Source: Treponema sp.
GTDB taxonomy: Bacteria > Spirochaetota > Spirochaetia > Treponematales > Treponemataceae
Assembly (NCBI GenBank): GCA_003455655.1
Contig: DMQP01000059.1
Span: 1-12,083, forward strand
Direction of reading: 5' to 3'
DNA length: 12,083 nt
Shown: piece by piece, positions 5,947-12,083 of the stretch
Numbering within the stretch: the first letter of the stretch is position 1
Layout: each line of letters opens with the position of its first letter
Translations under genes and position numbers: made by a program
Notes under the pieces: generated by a model
Database searches by the model: none
What the model was told of the DNA's origin: nothing
What the model saw: the letters and a program-made list of their open reading frames with translations, nothing else

Positions 5947-6936
5947 ATGTCTGAAAAGGACTTTACCGTTCTAGATCTTTTGGATTTAGATTTGCATGGC
6001 TATAACTCTCTCAACTTGCAATGTATTGCAGGACGGCGTGGGCTTTCGCGTAAGCTTACCATTCCCGACATTAACCGTCCAGGTCTTGCACTGTCAGGCT
6101 TTTTAGATTCTTTTGCTTACCAACGAGTTCAACTTTTTGGTCGCGGAGAGTATGCGTATTTGCAAAAACTTGAAAACGAAAACAATTACGAATCTATCCG
6201 CAAGATTTTTTCTTTTGAAATTCCTTGTGCAATTTTTACCCACGGATTACAACCCAGCGTAAACTTTCTTTCCATAGCAGAAGAAAATGCTTGTCCTATT
6301 CTTTCTACTAACTTGGAATCAACTGATTTTTCGACTCGACTGCTTCGTGTTTTTTCAAATATTTATGCTCCTAAAAAAACAATGCATGGTGTTTTGGTTG
6401 AAGTGTACGGTATTGGTATTCTTCTTACCGGAGAAAGTGGTGTTGGTAAAAGTGAAACGGCACTTGAATTAGTAGAACGTGGACATCGTCTGGTTGCAGA
6501 TGATATTGTAGAGCTTCGTTGTGTTAACGGTAATACAGTTCTTGGTCAGGGTGCAAATAAATTCATAAGTCACCACATGGAAATTCGTGGCTTAGGCATT
6601 ATTAACATTTCGCAACTGTATGGCGTTGGTGCTATTCGTGAACAAAAAGAAGTGCAGTTAGTGGTAAAACTGGAAGCATGGAATCAAAATAAAGTGTACG
6701 ACCGTTTAGGAACAGAAACCCACACTATTGACTTGTTGGGCATAAAGGTTCCGCTTATTGAAGTTCCCGTTAGACCAGGTCGTAACATTCCCATCATCAT
6801 AGAAGCGGCTGCAATGAATGAACGCCTTAAGTCTATGGGAGTGTACAGTGCACGCGAGTTTAATCAAAACGTACTCAAATGGATTGAGTCTGGAGAGTCT
6901 CAGTCAGCTTATTATACAAGAGATGATTCTTACTAA
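5947..6936 (+). CDS. hprK: HPr kinase/phosphorylase
   Basis: This is a 329-residue bifunctional enzyme that phosphorylates HPr on Ser46 with ATP or PPi and reverses the reaction. It links carbon and energy state to transport or gene control. The N-terminal domain (1-130) is followed by MHGVLVEVYGIG, then the Walker A motif GESGVGKS (162-169) and ETALELVERGHRLVADD. Next come the HprK signature MEIRGLGI (211-218) and the C-terminal VPVRPGRNIPIIIEAAAMNERLKSMG. Length is normal. The start at ATG 5947 gives MSEKDFTVL, a usual N-terminus for the family; the upstream ATG at 5929 would precede the -10. Its substrate gene ptsH follows after 11 bases. Treponemes are known to keep HprK and HPr without a full sugar PTS, so the role here is probably regulatory (inference). 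Confidence 0.96.
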   Translation: MSEKDFTVLDLLDLDLHGYNSLNLQCIAGRRGLSRKLTIPDINRPGLALSGFLDSFAYQRVQLFGRGEYAYLQKLENENNYESIRKIFSFEIPCAIFTHGLQPSVNFLSIAEENACPILSTNLESTDFSTRLLRVFSNIYAPKKTMHGVLVEVYGIGILLTGESGVGKSETALELVERGHRLVADDIVELRCVNGNTVLGQGANKFISHHMEIRGLGIINISQLYGVGAIREQKEVQLVVKLEAWNQNKVYDRLGTETHTIDLLGIKVPLIEVPVRPGRNIPIIIEAAAMNERLKSMGVYSAREFNQNVLKWIESGESQSAYYTRDDSY

Positions 6937-6947
6937 AGGATGAAACA

Positions 6948-7214
6948 ATGGTAGAGAAATTGTTGACCGTACGGAACAGAGCCGGAATCCACGCTCGCCC
7001 TGCAGCATTGATTGCTCAGACTGCAAACCGTTTTGCTGCTGAAGTTACGTTGGAACGCGACGAAACAAGCGTCAACGCAAAGTCAATCATGGGTGTTATT
7101 ACAATGGCGGCCGGATACAACACAACGCTCACTCTTAAAGCAGAGGGCGCTGATGAACAAGAAGCAGCAGAAGCAATTTTTGCTTTATTTGAATCAAAGT
7201 TTGAGGAGGAGTAA
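6948..7214 (+). CDS. ptsH: HPr phosphocarrier protein
   Basis: This is an 88-residue HPr. The active-site His15 lies in NRAGIHARPAAL (phosphorylated by enzyme I where a PTS exists). The regulatory Ser46 in NAKSIMGV is the HprK target. Both sites are intact and the length is standard. AAAGGA lies 7 bases before the ATG, and the gene directly follows hprK, so kinase and substrate are made together. The stop is 2 bases before the lexA start; the lexA ribosome binding site is inside the ptsH 3' end, which suggests translational coupling. No enzyme I or EII gene is in the window, so whether His15 is used cannot be judged. Confidence 0.97.
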   Translation: MVEKLLTVRNRAGIHARPAALIAQTANRFAAEVTLERDETSVNAKSIMGVITMAAGYNTTLTLKAEGADEQEAAEAIFALFESKFEEE

Positions 7215-7216
7215 GT

Positions 7217-7828
7217 ATGAAAAACCTTACTGACCGCCAGCGTGAAGTGCTGGATTACATTGCACAGTATACCGAAGAAAACGGATATCCCCCAACAGTG
7301 CGTGAAACAAGTGAACGTTTCGGTGTTTCTTTGCGTGCCATTCAAGACCGTATTGCAGGCCTTCAGAAAAAAGGCTACCTTTCTCTGAGCGAAAAAAAGT
7401 CTCGTTCTTTGCGAGTCCTTATTGACGAGCGCACAGACAAAAAGAATGCCTTTGTTGCAAAAGTTGCTGTTTTAGGAACTGTTGCCGCAGGAAAACCTCT
7501 TTTGAGTGAAGAAAACATAGAGCGCTATATCAGCGTTGCAGAACCTTTAGTTCGTCCTGGAAAGAATTATTTTGCACTTCATGTTCGTGGAGCAAGCATG
7601 ATTAACGCCGGTATTCTCGAAGGAGACTTGGCTCTTGTTGAACAGTGCACTGATGCCGTTGACGGACAGATTGTTGTTGCTGTGGTAGACAATGCTATTA
7701 CACTTAAGCGCTTTTTCCGCGAAATGAATCGTGTTCGCTTGCAGCCCGAAAACCCCGACTATCAGCCCATCTACAGTCAAGATGTGCGCATTGTTGGTGT
7801 TCTTGCAGGAATTGTTCGCACTTACTAA
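7217..7828 (+). CDS. lexA: LexA SOS repressor
   Basis: This 203-residue repressor is self-cleaved when activated by RecA nucleoprotein. Residues 1-68 are the winged helix-turn-helix (LTDRQREVLDYIAQYTEENG, PPTVRETSERFGVS, then RAIQDRIAGLQKKGYL). The cleavage site is A91-G92 in VAAGKPLL. The catalytic Ser127 lies in GASMINAGILEGD and Lys164 in AITLKRF. The spacings from cleavage site to Ser (35) and from Ser to Lys (37) equal those of E. coli LexA, so autoproteolysis should be intact. Ala126 replaces the Asp of the common GDSM. GGAGGAG before the ATG is a strong ribosome binding site. It lies between ptsH and holA in one operon, an unusual setting. Its operator sequence is not known to me; T. 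pallidum lacks lexA, but other treponemes may differ. Confidence 0.95.
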   Translation: MKNLTDRQREVLDYIAQYTEENGYPPTVRETSERFGVSLRAIQDRIAGLQKKGYLSLSEKKSRSLRVLIDERTDKKNAFVAKVAVLGTVAAGKPLLSEENIERYISVAEPLVRPGKNYFALHVRGASMINAGILEGDLALVEQCTDAVDGQIVVAVVDNAITLKRFFREMNRVRLQPENPDYQPIYSQDVRIVGVLAGIVRTY

Positions 7829-7833
7829 AGCTT

Positions 7834-8865
7834 ATGGCAGAACCCGAGCTCTATCTTTTTACCGGTCCTGAACTGGGTGAAAAAAACGAAGCTATTGCAA
7901 AACTCAAAGCCGATGCCCGCACCAAATATGGAGCAGTTGATGAATACTCCTGGTATGCGGGTGATACGAGCGTAAACGATGTCGTGTCTCAGCTCTTAAA
8001 CGAAAGTCTTTTTTCTTCGGCAGTGTTCATTGTATTGCGTAACGCCGAACTTATAAAAACTGCTGCAGATATTGAACAAATTGCTTCGTGGGCAAAAGGT
8101 TCTGCTGGAAAACCTAACACACTGGTACTTGTTTCTGACAGTAACGGTGTGGAAAAAAAACTAGAAGCTTGTGTTCCCTCGTCACATAAAAAAATCTTTT
8201 GGGAAATGTTTGAAAACCGCAAGTCTCAGTGGGTTCAAGACTTTTTCCGTAAGAATGGATTTGCCGTTTCAGCAGATGCTGCTGATGCCATTCTTGAAAT
8301 GATAGAAAACAACACAGAAAGTCTTAAAGCTGAGTGTTCACGGTTTTTCTATTGTTTCGAAAAAGGTCATGTTGTTAGCCTTGAAGATGTAGATAAAATT
8401 CTTTCACACAATCGCGAAGAAGATGCTTTTACTCTTTTTGCCGCTATGGCTTCTCCTTCAGAGTCGGTTCAAGAACGCTTAGAAACCAGTGTTGGAATCC
8501 TTCAGAAAATACGCCTTTCTCGTAGTTCTGCAAGTCGTCCTTCAGGAATTATTTCGGGGCTTACTTATTGCTTTAGACAGTTACGCTTGTGGCATAGTCT
8601 TCATGCAAATAGAGCAGTGCCTTCAGACAAAGATTTAAAAGCTTCAGGCTTTACCAGTAAAAAGAAAATTACTCAGTACGAAAATGCTTCTCGTGTGTGG
8701 AACGCAGGACAGACCGCTTCTGTTATTTCACTTTTAGCTTCTACTGACATGGCTTTGCGAGAGTCGGGAACTACCCTTGAAGATGTTCAATTGTTCCGCA
8801 TGCTCTATGCTATTGTTGTAAAAAGTGGCTTGTACTGTGCTACTTACGAAAAACAAATCTGCTAA
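7834..8865 (+). CDS. holA: DNA polymerase III subunit delta
   Basis: This 343-residue clamp-loader subunit opens the beta sliding clamp at the replication fork. The N-terminus ELYLFTGPELGEKNEAI matches the family opening, in which the P-loop position is degenerate. Family-like features follow: a central LVLVSDSNGVEKKLE segment, the WVQDFFRKNGFAVSADAADAILEMIENNTESLKAE helical block, and SHNREEDAFTLFAAM. The C-terminal collar has LASTDMALRESGTTLEDVQLFRMLYAIV. Length is typical (about 340). It starts 5 bases after the lexA stop with only a weak AAAG upstream, so translation is probably coupled to lexA. It is the last gene of the hprK operon; no clear terminator follows. Confidence 0.87.
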   Translation: MAEPELYLFTGPELGEKNEAIAKLKADARTKYGAVDEYSWYAGDTSVNDVVSQLLNESLFSSAVFIVLRNAELIKTAADIEQIASWAKGSAGKPNTLVLVSDSNGVEKKLEACVPSSHKKIFWEMFENRKSQWVQDFFRKNGFAVSADAADAILEMIENNTESLKAECSRFFYCFEKGHVVSLEDVDKILSHNREEDAFTLFAAMASPSESVQERLETSVGILQKIRLSRSSASRPSGIISGLTYCFRQLRLWHSLHANRAVPSDKDLKASGFTSKKKITQYENASRVWNAGQTASVISLLASTDMALRESGTTLEDVQLFRMLYAIVVKSGLYCATYEKQIC

Positions 8866-8874
8866 ATAAAAATC

Positions 8875-8886
8875 TGTTATATAACA
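8875..8886. promoter_or_regulatory. 12-base palindrome TGTTATATAACA upstream of the lipoprotein gene
   Basis: This is an exact palindrome about 45 bases before the predicted start of the lipoprotein gene and 10 bases after the holA stop. The position would suit an activator or repressor site. It has no T-run, so it is not an intrinsic terminator. Chance is possible in AT-rich DNA. Confidence 0.25.
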
Positions 8887-8894
8887 CGCTGTTT

Positions 8895-8924
8895 ATGGCA
8901 TTTAGAAAAAGTATCGCTTATATT
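8895..8924 (+). promoter_or_regulatory. Putative leaderless promoter of the lipoprotein gene
   Basis: TATATT (8919-8924) ends 7 bases before the ATG (8932). ATGGCA (8895-8900) is a 4 of 6 match to the -35 consensus at 18-base spacing. No Shine-Dalgarno precedes the ATG. Confidence 0.45.
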
Positions 8925-8931
8925 TTAAGAC

Positions 8932-10317
8932 ATGAAAACGACACACATTTTATGGACAACTTCTTTTCTCATGTTGGTTCTTGCAGCTTTCCCTGCATGT
9001 TCTAAATCTTCTGGCACAAAAGCACAGACTCTTTCTGAACGACCACAAGGAACTCATCCCGAAAAACCAAGTGGCTCTCGCCCTCAAGGTGGACCTGGTT
9101 CGTCTTCAAGTGCGGACATTACTTACGAAGGCGCAACAGAAATAACTTCTGAACAAACGCAAGCAAACGCTGTGTACGCAACACAAAGTTCAGACAAAAG
9201 TGCTCTCCTTATTGCAACCGACAAAACAGTCAGCATTACCAACCCAACGGTAAGTAAAAGTGGCAGTTCTAACGGAGGTGACTCTTGCAACTTTTACGGT
9301 TTGAATGCTGCAGTTTTAGTTAAAGACGGTAGCACAACAACTATTACCGGGGGAACAATTAACTCTGATGCTTCTGGGGCAAACGGTGTCTTTTGTTATG
9401 GCGGTAATGGTGGAAAAAACGGTGGCAGTGGAGACGGAACAACAGTTGTTATTCGTGACACAAAGATCACTACCACAGGAAGCGGTTCTGGTGGCATTAT
9501 GACAACTGGCGGCGGTATTACCAAAGCATATAATCTTACGGTTACTACAAGTGGGCAATCGTCTGCAGCCATTAGAACAGATCGTGGTGGCGGAACAGTT
9601 ACTGTTGACGGAGGAACATATACATCAAACGGTTTGGGTTCACCTGCAATTTATTCTACCGCAGACATTACTGTGTCAAACGCACAACTGATTTCAAATC
9701 TTTCGGAAGGAGTTTGCATTGAAGGTAAAAACAGCATCAGTCTTACTAACTGTACACTGACTGCAAACAACACGAAGCGTAACGGTAATGCAAAGTTTGT
9801 AGATACCATCATGATCTATCAGTCAATGTCGGGCGATGCAGATAGCGGAACATCAAGTTTTAGCATGACTGGCGGAAGTTTAATAAGTAAAAATGGACAT
9901 GTCTTTCATGTAACTAACACCAATGCAATTATCAATCTAACTTCTGTTGCAGTGGTAAATGAAGATGAATCAAAGGTTTTACTTTCAGTTTGTGCAGACG
10001 GTTGGAATGGAGCGTCAAACATTGCAAGTGTTAATGCACATAAGCAAGAACTTGAGGGTGTAATGCTTGTTGGAAGTGATTCAAAATTGACCCTTAACTT
10101 AAGTGACCATTCTTCTTTTGTAGGAACAATAAGCGGCAACATTGTTAATGCAGCAGGTGATGTTGTTTCAACTCAAGTAGGAGAAGTTTCTGTTGTTCTT
10201 GATGCAACAAGTACTTGGACTTTAACCGCAGATACATACATAAGTTCTTTTACAGGCGATGTGTCTTGCATTAACAACAACGGCTACACACTCTATGTAA
10301 ATGGAAGTGCACTGTAG
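8932..10317 (+). CDS. Surface lipoprotein with predicted right-handed beta-helix, function unknown
   Basis: This 461-residue protein has a lipoprotein signal ending FPAC, with C23 as the likely lipidated residue. A Ser/Pro/Gly/Gln-rich tether (24-60) follows. The rest is a long series of irregular beta-rich repeats of the type TITGGTI, NGVFCYGG, TVVIRDTKITTTGSGSGGIMTTGGG, AIRTDRGGGTVTVDGGTYTS, GSPAIYSTADITVSNAQL and FSMTGGSLISKNGHVF. This pattern is typical of parallel beta-helix proteins with a stacked Thr/Asn/Ser ladder. I recall similar, functionally uncharacterised exported proteins in Firmicutes with the same GSPAIYSTADITVSNA and YQSMSGDAD segments, so the family is wider than spirochaetes. 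At least six mature-part cysteines are present (for example DSCNF, GVFCYG, EGVCIEG, TNCTL). A role in adhesion, carbohydrate binding or as a surface scaffold is possible but not shown. A secreted nuclease gene follows after 32 bases. Confidence 0.8.
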   Translation: MKTTHILWTTSFLMLVLAAFPACSKSSGTKAQTLSERPQGTHPEKPSGSRPQGGPGSSSSADITYEGATEITSEQTQANAVYATQSSDKSALLIATDKTVSITNPTVSKSGSSNGGDSCNFYGLNAAVLVKDGSTTTITGGTINSDASGANGVFCYGGNGGKNGGSGDGTTVVIRDTKITTTGSGSGGIMTTGGGITKAYNLTVTTSGQSSAAIRTDRGGGTVTVDGGTYTSNGLGSPAIYSTADITVSNAQLISNLSEGVCIEGKNSISLTNCTLTANNTKRNGNAKFVDTIMIYQSMSGDADSGTSSFSMTGGSLISKNGHVFHVTNTNAIINLTSVAVVNEDESKVLLSVCADGWNGASNIASVNAHKQELEGVMLVGSDSKLTLNLSDHSSFVGTISGNIVNAAGDVVSTQVGEVSVVLDATSTWTLTADTYISSFTGDVSCINNNGYTLYVNGSAL

Positions 10318-10337
10318 AAAGCAAGAAACTTTTGTGT

Positions 10338-10343
10338 TACACT
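10338..10343 (+). promoter_or_regulatory. Putative -10 of a leaderless nuclease transcript
   Basis: TACACT ends 6 bases before the nuclease ATG at 10350, and no Shine-Dalgarno is present. No good -35 match was found at 16-18 bases. The gene could instead be read from the lipoprotein promoter. Confidence 0.35.
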
Positions 10344-10349
10344 TACTGT

Positions 10350-11135
10350 ATGAAACGACTGTATGTTTTTGCAGTAAGTGTATTTTTTTTATTTTTACAC
10401 AATGCCTTATTTGCACAGTCAGAACTTTTTCTCTTACCCCAAGGTTTTGAAATTCCTCTTTGTGCAGAAGCGCATGAAGATTCACCTGATCACGAAATCC
10501 ACGAATACTCAGCTTTTACACTGTGCTACAGAGAAAGTTATGAACTTGCTGAATGGGTGTGTTATGAACTTACTCGCGAAGAACTTACAAAAAATGTTAA
10601 GCGTACAAACTCCTTTCGTCCAGATGAAGCAATTACCACTGGTAGTGCAAGTTTAGAAGATTATCGCAATTCAGGTTATGATCGCGGACATCTTGCTCCT
10701 AGTGGAGATATGCTTTTTAGTCAAGAAGCAAATCTGGATTGTTTTTTACTAAGCAACATTACTCCACAAAATGCTTCGTTTAACAGTGGCATTTGGAATG
10801 AATTAGAAAATCAAGTTCGCCGTTGGGCAGAAGAGTATGGTCGTGTTTTTGTTATAACAGGTCCTGTTCTAGAAAAAAGCCCAAGTGAATATCAGACAAT
10901 CGGAAGTAACAAAGTTGTTGTTCCTGAATACTTTTACAAAATTGTTTTAACTCCTGTGTATGCAGATGAAGCAGATGCACTTACTCCCCAAGACTGCTCT
11001 CGTATTATCGTTAGTGCTTACATTATCCCCAACAAAAAATGTAGTGATCGCTTTTGGAATTACAAAGTGAGTGTTAGTGAAGTTGAGCGTCGTACAGGCT
11101 TAGATTTTTTCTCTTTACTTGATTATTCAGATTGA
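10350..11135 (+). CDS. Exported DNA/RNA non-specific endonuclease (NUC1/Serratia nuclease family)
   Basis: This 261-residue beta-beta-alpha-metal nuclease has a signal peptide (MKRLYVFAVSVFFLFLHNAL, cleavage near FAQ at 23). The active-site motif is DRGHLAPSGDM, with H114 as the general base. SNITPQNASFNSGIWNELE follows, in which N145 (FNSGIWNELE) matches the metal-binding Asn of the family. VFVITGPV and the later VPEYFYKIVL strand are also family features. The enzyme should cleave single- and double-stranded nucleic acid outside the cytoplasm, for nutrient scavenging or degradation of extracellular DNA (inference). The start at 10350 gives the signal peptide; the earlier ATG at 10332 adds MCYTYC and overlaps the -10. 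Its 3' end overlaps the convergent glycine-repeat gene by 13 bases. No immunity gene is next to it, and export makes one unnecessary. Confidence 0.92.
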   Translation: MKRLYVFAVSVFFLFLHNALFAQSELFLLPQGFEIPLCAEAHEDSPDHEIHEYSAFTLCYRESYELAEWVCYELTREELTKNVKRTNSFRPDEAITTGSASLEDYRNSGYDRGHLAPSGDMLFSQEANLDCFLLSNITPQNASFNSGIWNELENQVRRWAEEYGRVFVITGPVLEKSPSEYQTIGSNKVVVPEYFYKIVLTPVYADEADALTPQDCSRIIVSAYIIPNKKCSDRFWNYKVSVSEVERRTGLDFFSLLDYSD

Positions 11136-11788
11136 TCTGGCTTTGGCATATACTCGACATACTTTTGCATTCGAGATTCGCTGGTAATAGTGTAGGTAAT
11201 AGAACTTTGCTTTTCGTAAGAAGAGAACCACTTGTGTTCGTAATCTTGAATGTAAAAATAGTAAGTTCTTCCGGGAACGAGCTTGTCGTAAAAAGAATAT
11301 GTTTTTGCATCTAAGGCTTTGCTTCCAAACAGAGGCTCCCATGTTTTTCCGTCTTGCATAAAGTCCCAGTTTTGTTCATTTACAACAAAGAACTGTAAGT
11401 TGTTGCCCTTGACGCTTGCTGTAATTTCAATGCCCACAGAATCTTCGGGAACGCTAAAACATTCGTACAGTCCTTGTTCAGCCTGAAGATAAACGGTTTC
11501 TTTTGCAATAACGTTGGGAACAATTATGTTTTCTTCATGTCCTTTTTTTAGAGCATCTGCGTATCCTGCTTCGTAACCATCTTTTCGTCCTCTTTCGTAA
11601 ATATCACTTTGAGCCTGTCTTTTTCCGTCAGAAAGTCCTGCTTCGTATCCCGATTTATGCCCCTCGTTTATGCCAGCTGCCATGCCGTTTGAAAATCCAC
11701 GCTGGTTTCCTATAAAAATGCCTATAATTCCGCCGAGAGCTAAAAATCCCACCGCAAGAGCAAGTGCTATTCCTATAAATCGTTTCAT
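11123..11788 (-). CDS. Single-pass membrane protein with glycine-every-four repeat, function unknown
   Basis: This 221-residue protein is not recognised as a named family. Residues 4-26 form one membrane segment. From G19 to G83 every fourth residue is Gly at 14 of 17 positions (19, 23, 27, 31, 35, 39, 43, 47, 51, 55, then 67, 71, 75, 83), with Ala at 59 and 79 and Ile at 63. GYEAG occurs twice in this region. This should be a long helix with one glycine face. Similar GxxxG runs are known in the type III export proteins FliH/YscL, but the rest does not match FliH. Residues about 88-208 are beta-rich with many aromatics (LQFFVVNEQNWDF, RTYYFYIQDYEHKWFSSY, SITYTITSE) and may be a beta-sandwich domain. 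The orientation across the membrane is uncertain. The start lacks a Shine-Dalgarno and lies 6 bases from TATACT. It is convergent with the nuclease and divergent from alaS. Confidence 0.8.
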   Translation of the reverse strand: MKRFIGIALALAVGFLALGGIIGIFIGNQRGFSNGMAAGINEGHKSGYEAGLSDGKRQAQSDIYERGRKDGYEAGYADALKKGHEENIIVPNVIAKETVYLQAEQGLYECFSVPEDSVGIEITASVKGNNLQFFVVNEQNWDFMQDGKTWEPLFGSKALDAKTYSFYDKLVPGRTYYFYIQDYEHKWFSSYEKQSSITYTITSESRMQKYVEYMPKPDQSE

Positions 11789-11794
11789 AATGCA

Positions 11795-11824
11795 AGTATA
11801 GCTTAATTAATTCATCTTACACAA
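11795..11824 (-). promoter_or_regulatory. Putative leaderless promoter of the glycine-repeat gene
   Basis: On the minus strand TATACT (11800-11795) ends 6 bases before the ATG (11788). TTGTGT (11824-11819) lies 18 bases upstream of it. No Shine-Dalgarno is present. Confidence 0.5.
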
Positions 11825-11851
11825 TAAGATATGCCAAGTGCTCCACTTGAA

Positions 11852-11879
11852 TTGCACCCCTGTTTTGTGATAATATACT
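11852..11879 (+). promoter_or_regulatory. Putative leaderless promoter of alaS
   Basis: TTGCAC (11852-11857), a 16-base spacer and TATACT (11874-11879) lie 5 bases before the alaS ATG. An alternative pairing is TTGAAT (11847-11852) with TAATAT (11871-11876), 8 bases from the ATG. Either way the leader is too short for a ribosome binding site, and none is seen. Confidence 0.5.
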
Positions 11880-11884
11880 TTGCT

Positions 11885-12083
11885 ATGACCGCAAACGAAT
11901 TACGTTCCAAATACATTGAATTTTTTAAGTCAAAAGGCCACGCTGCAATTAGCGGACAGAGCCTTATTCCCGAAAACGATCCTTCTGTTCTGTTCACCAT
12001 GGCAGGAATGCATCCGCTCGTACCTTATCTTTTGGGCGAAAAACATCCTGCAGGAACTCGTCTTACCGACTATCAGAAATGTA
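11885..12083 (+). CDS. alaS: Alanyl-tRNA synthetase, 5' end (continues beyond window)
   Basis: The first 66 codons of the enzyme that charges tRNA-Ala are present. [39 protein letters not shown] and [16 protein letters not shown] match the catalytic N-terminus of class II AlaRS, including motif 1 and the segment running toward the conserved QKC region. The ATG at 11885 is the usual family start. The reading frame runs off the window end, so editing and C-terminal domains cannot be assessed. It is divergent from the glycine-repeat gene, with a 96-base intergenic region holding both promoters. Confidence 0.95.
   Translation, partial: MTANELRSKYIEFFKSKGHAAISGQSLIPENDPSVLFTMAGMHPLVPYLLGEKHPAGTRLTDYQKC

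Noticed and set aside
11112..11150. Terminator between the nuclease and the glycine-repeat gene
   Set aside because: The coding regions overlap by 13 bases, and the only inverted repeat (CAGAT/ATCTG) has no T-run on either strand.
11801..11810. TTAATTAA in the alaS intergenic region as an operator
   Set aside because: An 8-base AT-only palindrome is expected by chance in this base composition.

Overview
The window looks like chromosome from a Treponema-like spirochaete. The basis is inference from gene content: a groEL and an alaS of the type seen there, an HPr kinase/HPr pair next to housekeeping genes, a signal-peptide protein with a predicted beta-barrel and a C-terminal Phe, a loose spirochaete-type lipobox, and moderately AT-rich coding. 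No phage, insertion sequence, CRISPR array, tRNA or rRNA was seen. Coding density is high and no gene-free stretch exceeds about 130 bases.

Layout from left to right. (1) The 3' half of groEL (+), ending in an intrinsic terminator that sits against the stop codon of the next, convergent gene. (2) A two-gene CitA/CitB (DcuS/DcuR)-type two-component system on the minus strand, kinase first, with a 4-base ATGA overlap. (3) Divergent from it, a plus-strand gene whose product fuses a PQ-loop/SemiSWEET-like membrane domain to a degenerate SGNH-hydrolase-like domain, with a strong ribosome binding site at the domain boundary. (4) A minus-strand operon of rubredoxin, a class I SAM methyltransferase and a predicted outer-membrane protein. 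(5) A divergent plus-strand operon hprK-ptsH-lexA-holA, which joins carbon-state signalling (HPr kinase and its substrate HPr), the SOS repressor and the DNA polymerase III clamp-loader delta subunit. (6) A repeat-rich surface lipoprotein with a predicted beta-helix, followed by an exported DNA/RNA non-specific nuclease. (7) On the minus strand, a single-pass membrane protein with an almost unbroken run of glycines every fourth residue. (8) The 5' end of alaS.

The most general observation concerns how genes start. Six first-in-transcript genes (the kinase, hprK, the lipoprotein, the nuclease, the glycine-repeat protein and alaS) lack any Shine-Dalgarno sequence. Each has a -10-like hexamer (TATACT, TATATT or TACACT) ending only 5 to 7 bases before the ATG, which predicts leaderless mRNAs. 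Most downstream operon genes, and the rubredoxin and PQ-loop genes, have recognisable Shine-Dalgarno sequences. Other items worth attention are the PQ-loop/SGNH fusion with a possible second start, the kinase that lacks a cytoplasmic PAS domain, the glycine-every-four helix, and an inverted repeat over the rubredoxin promoter.
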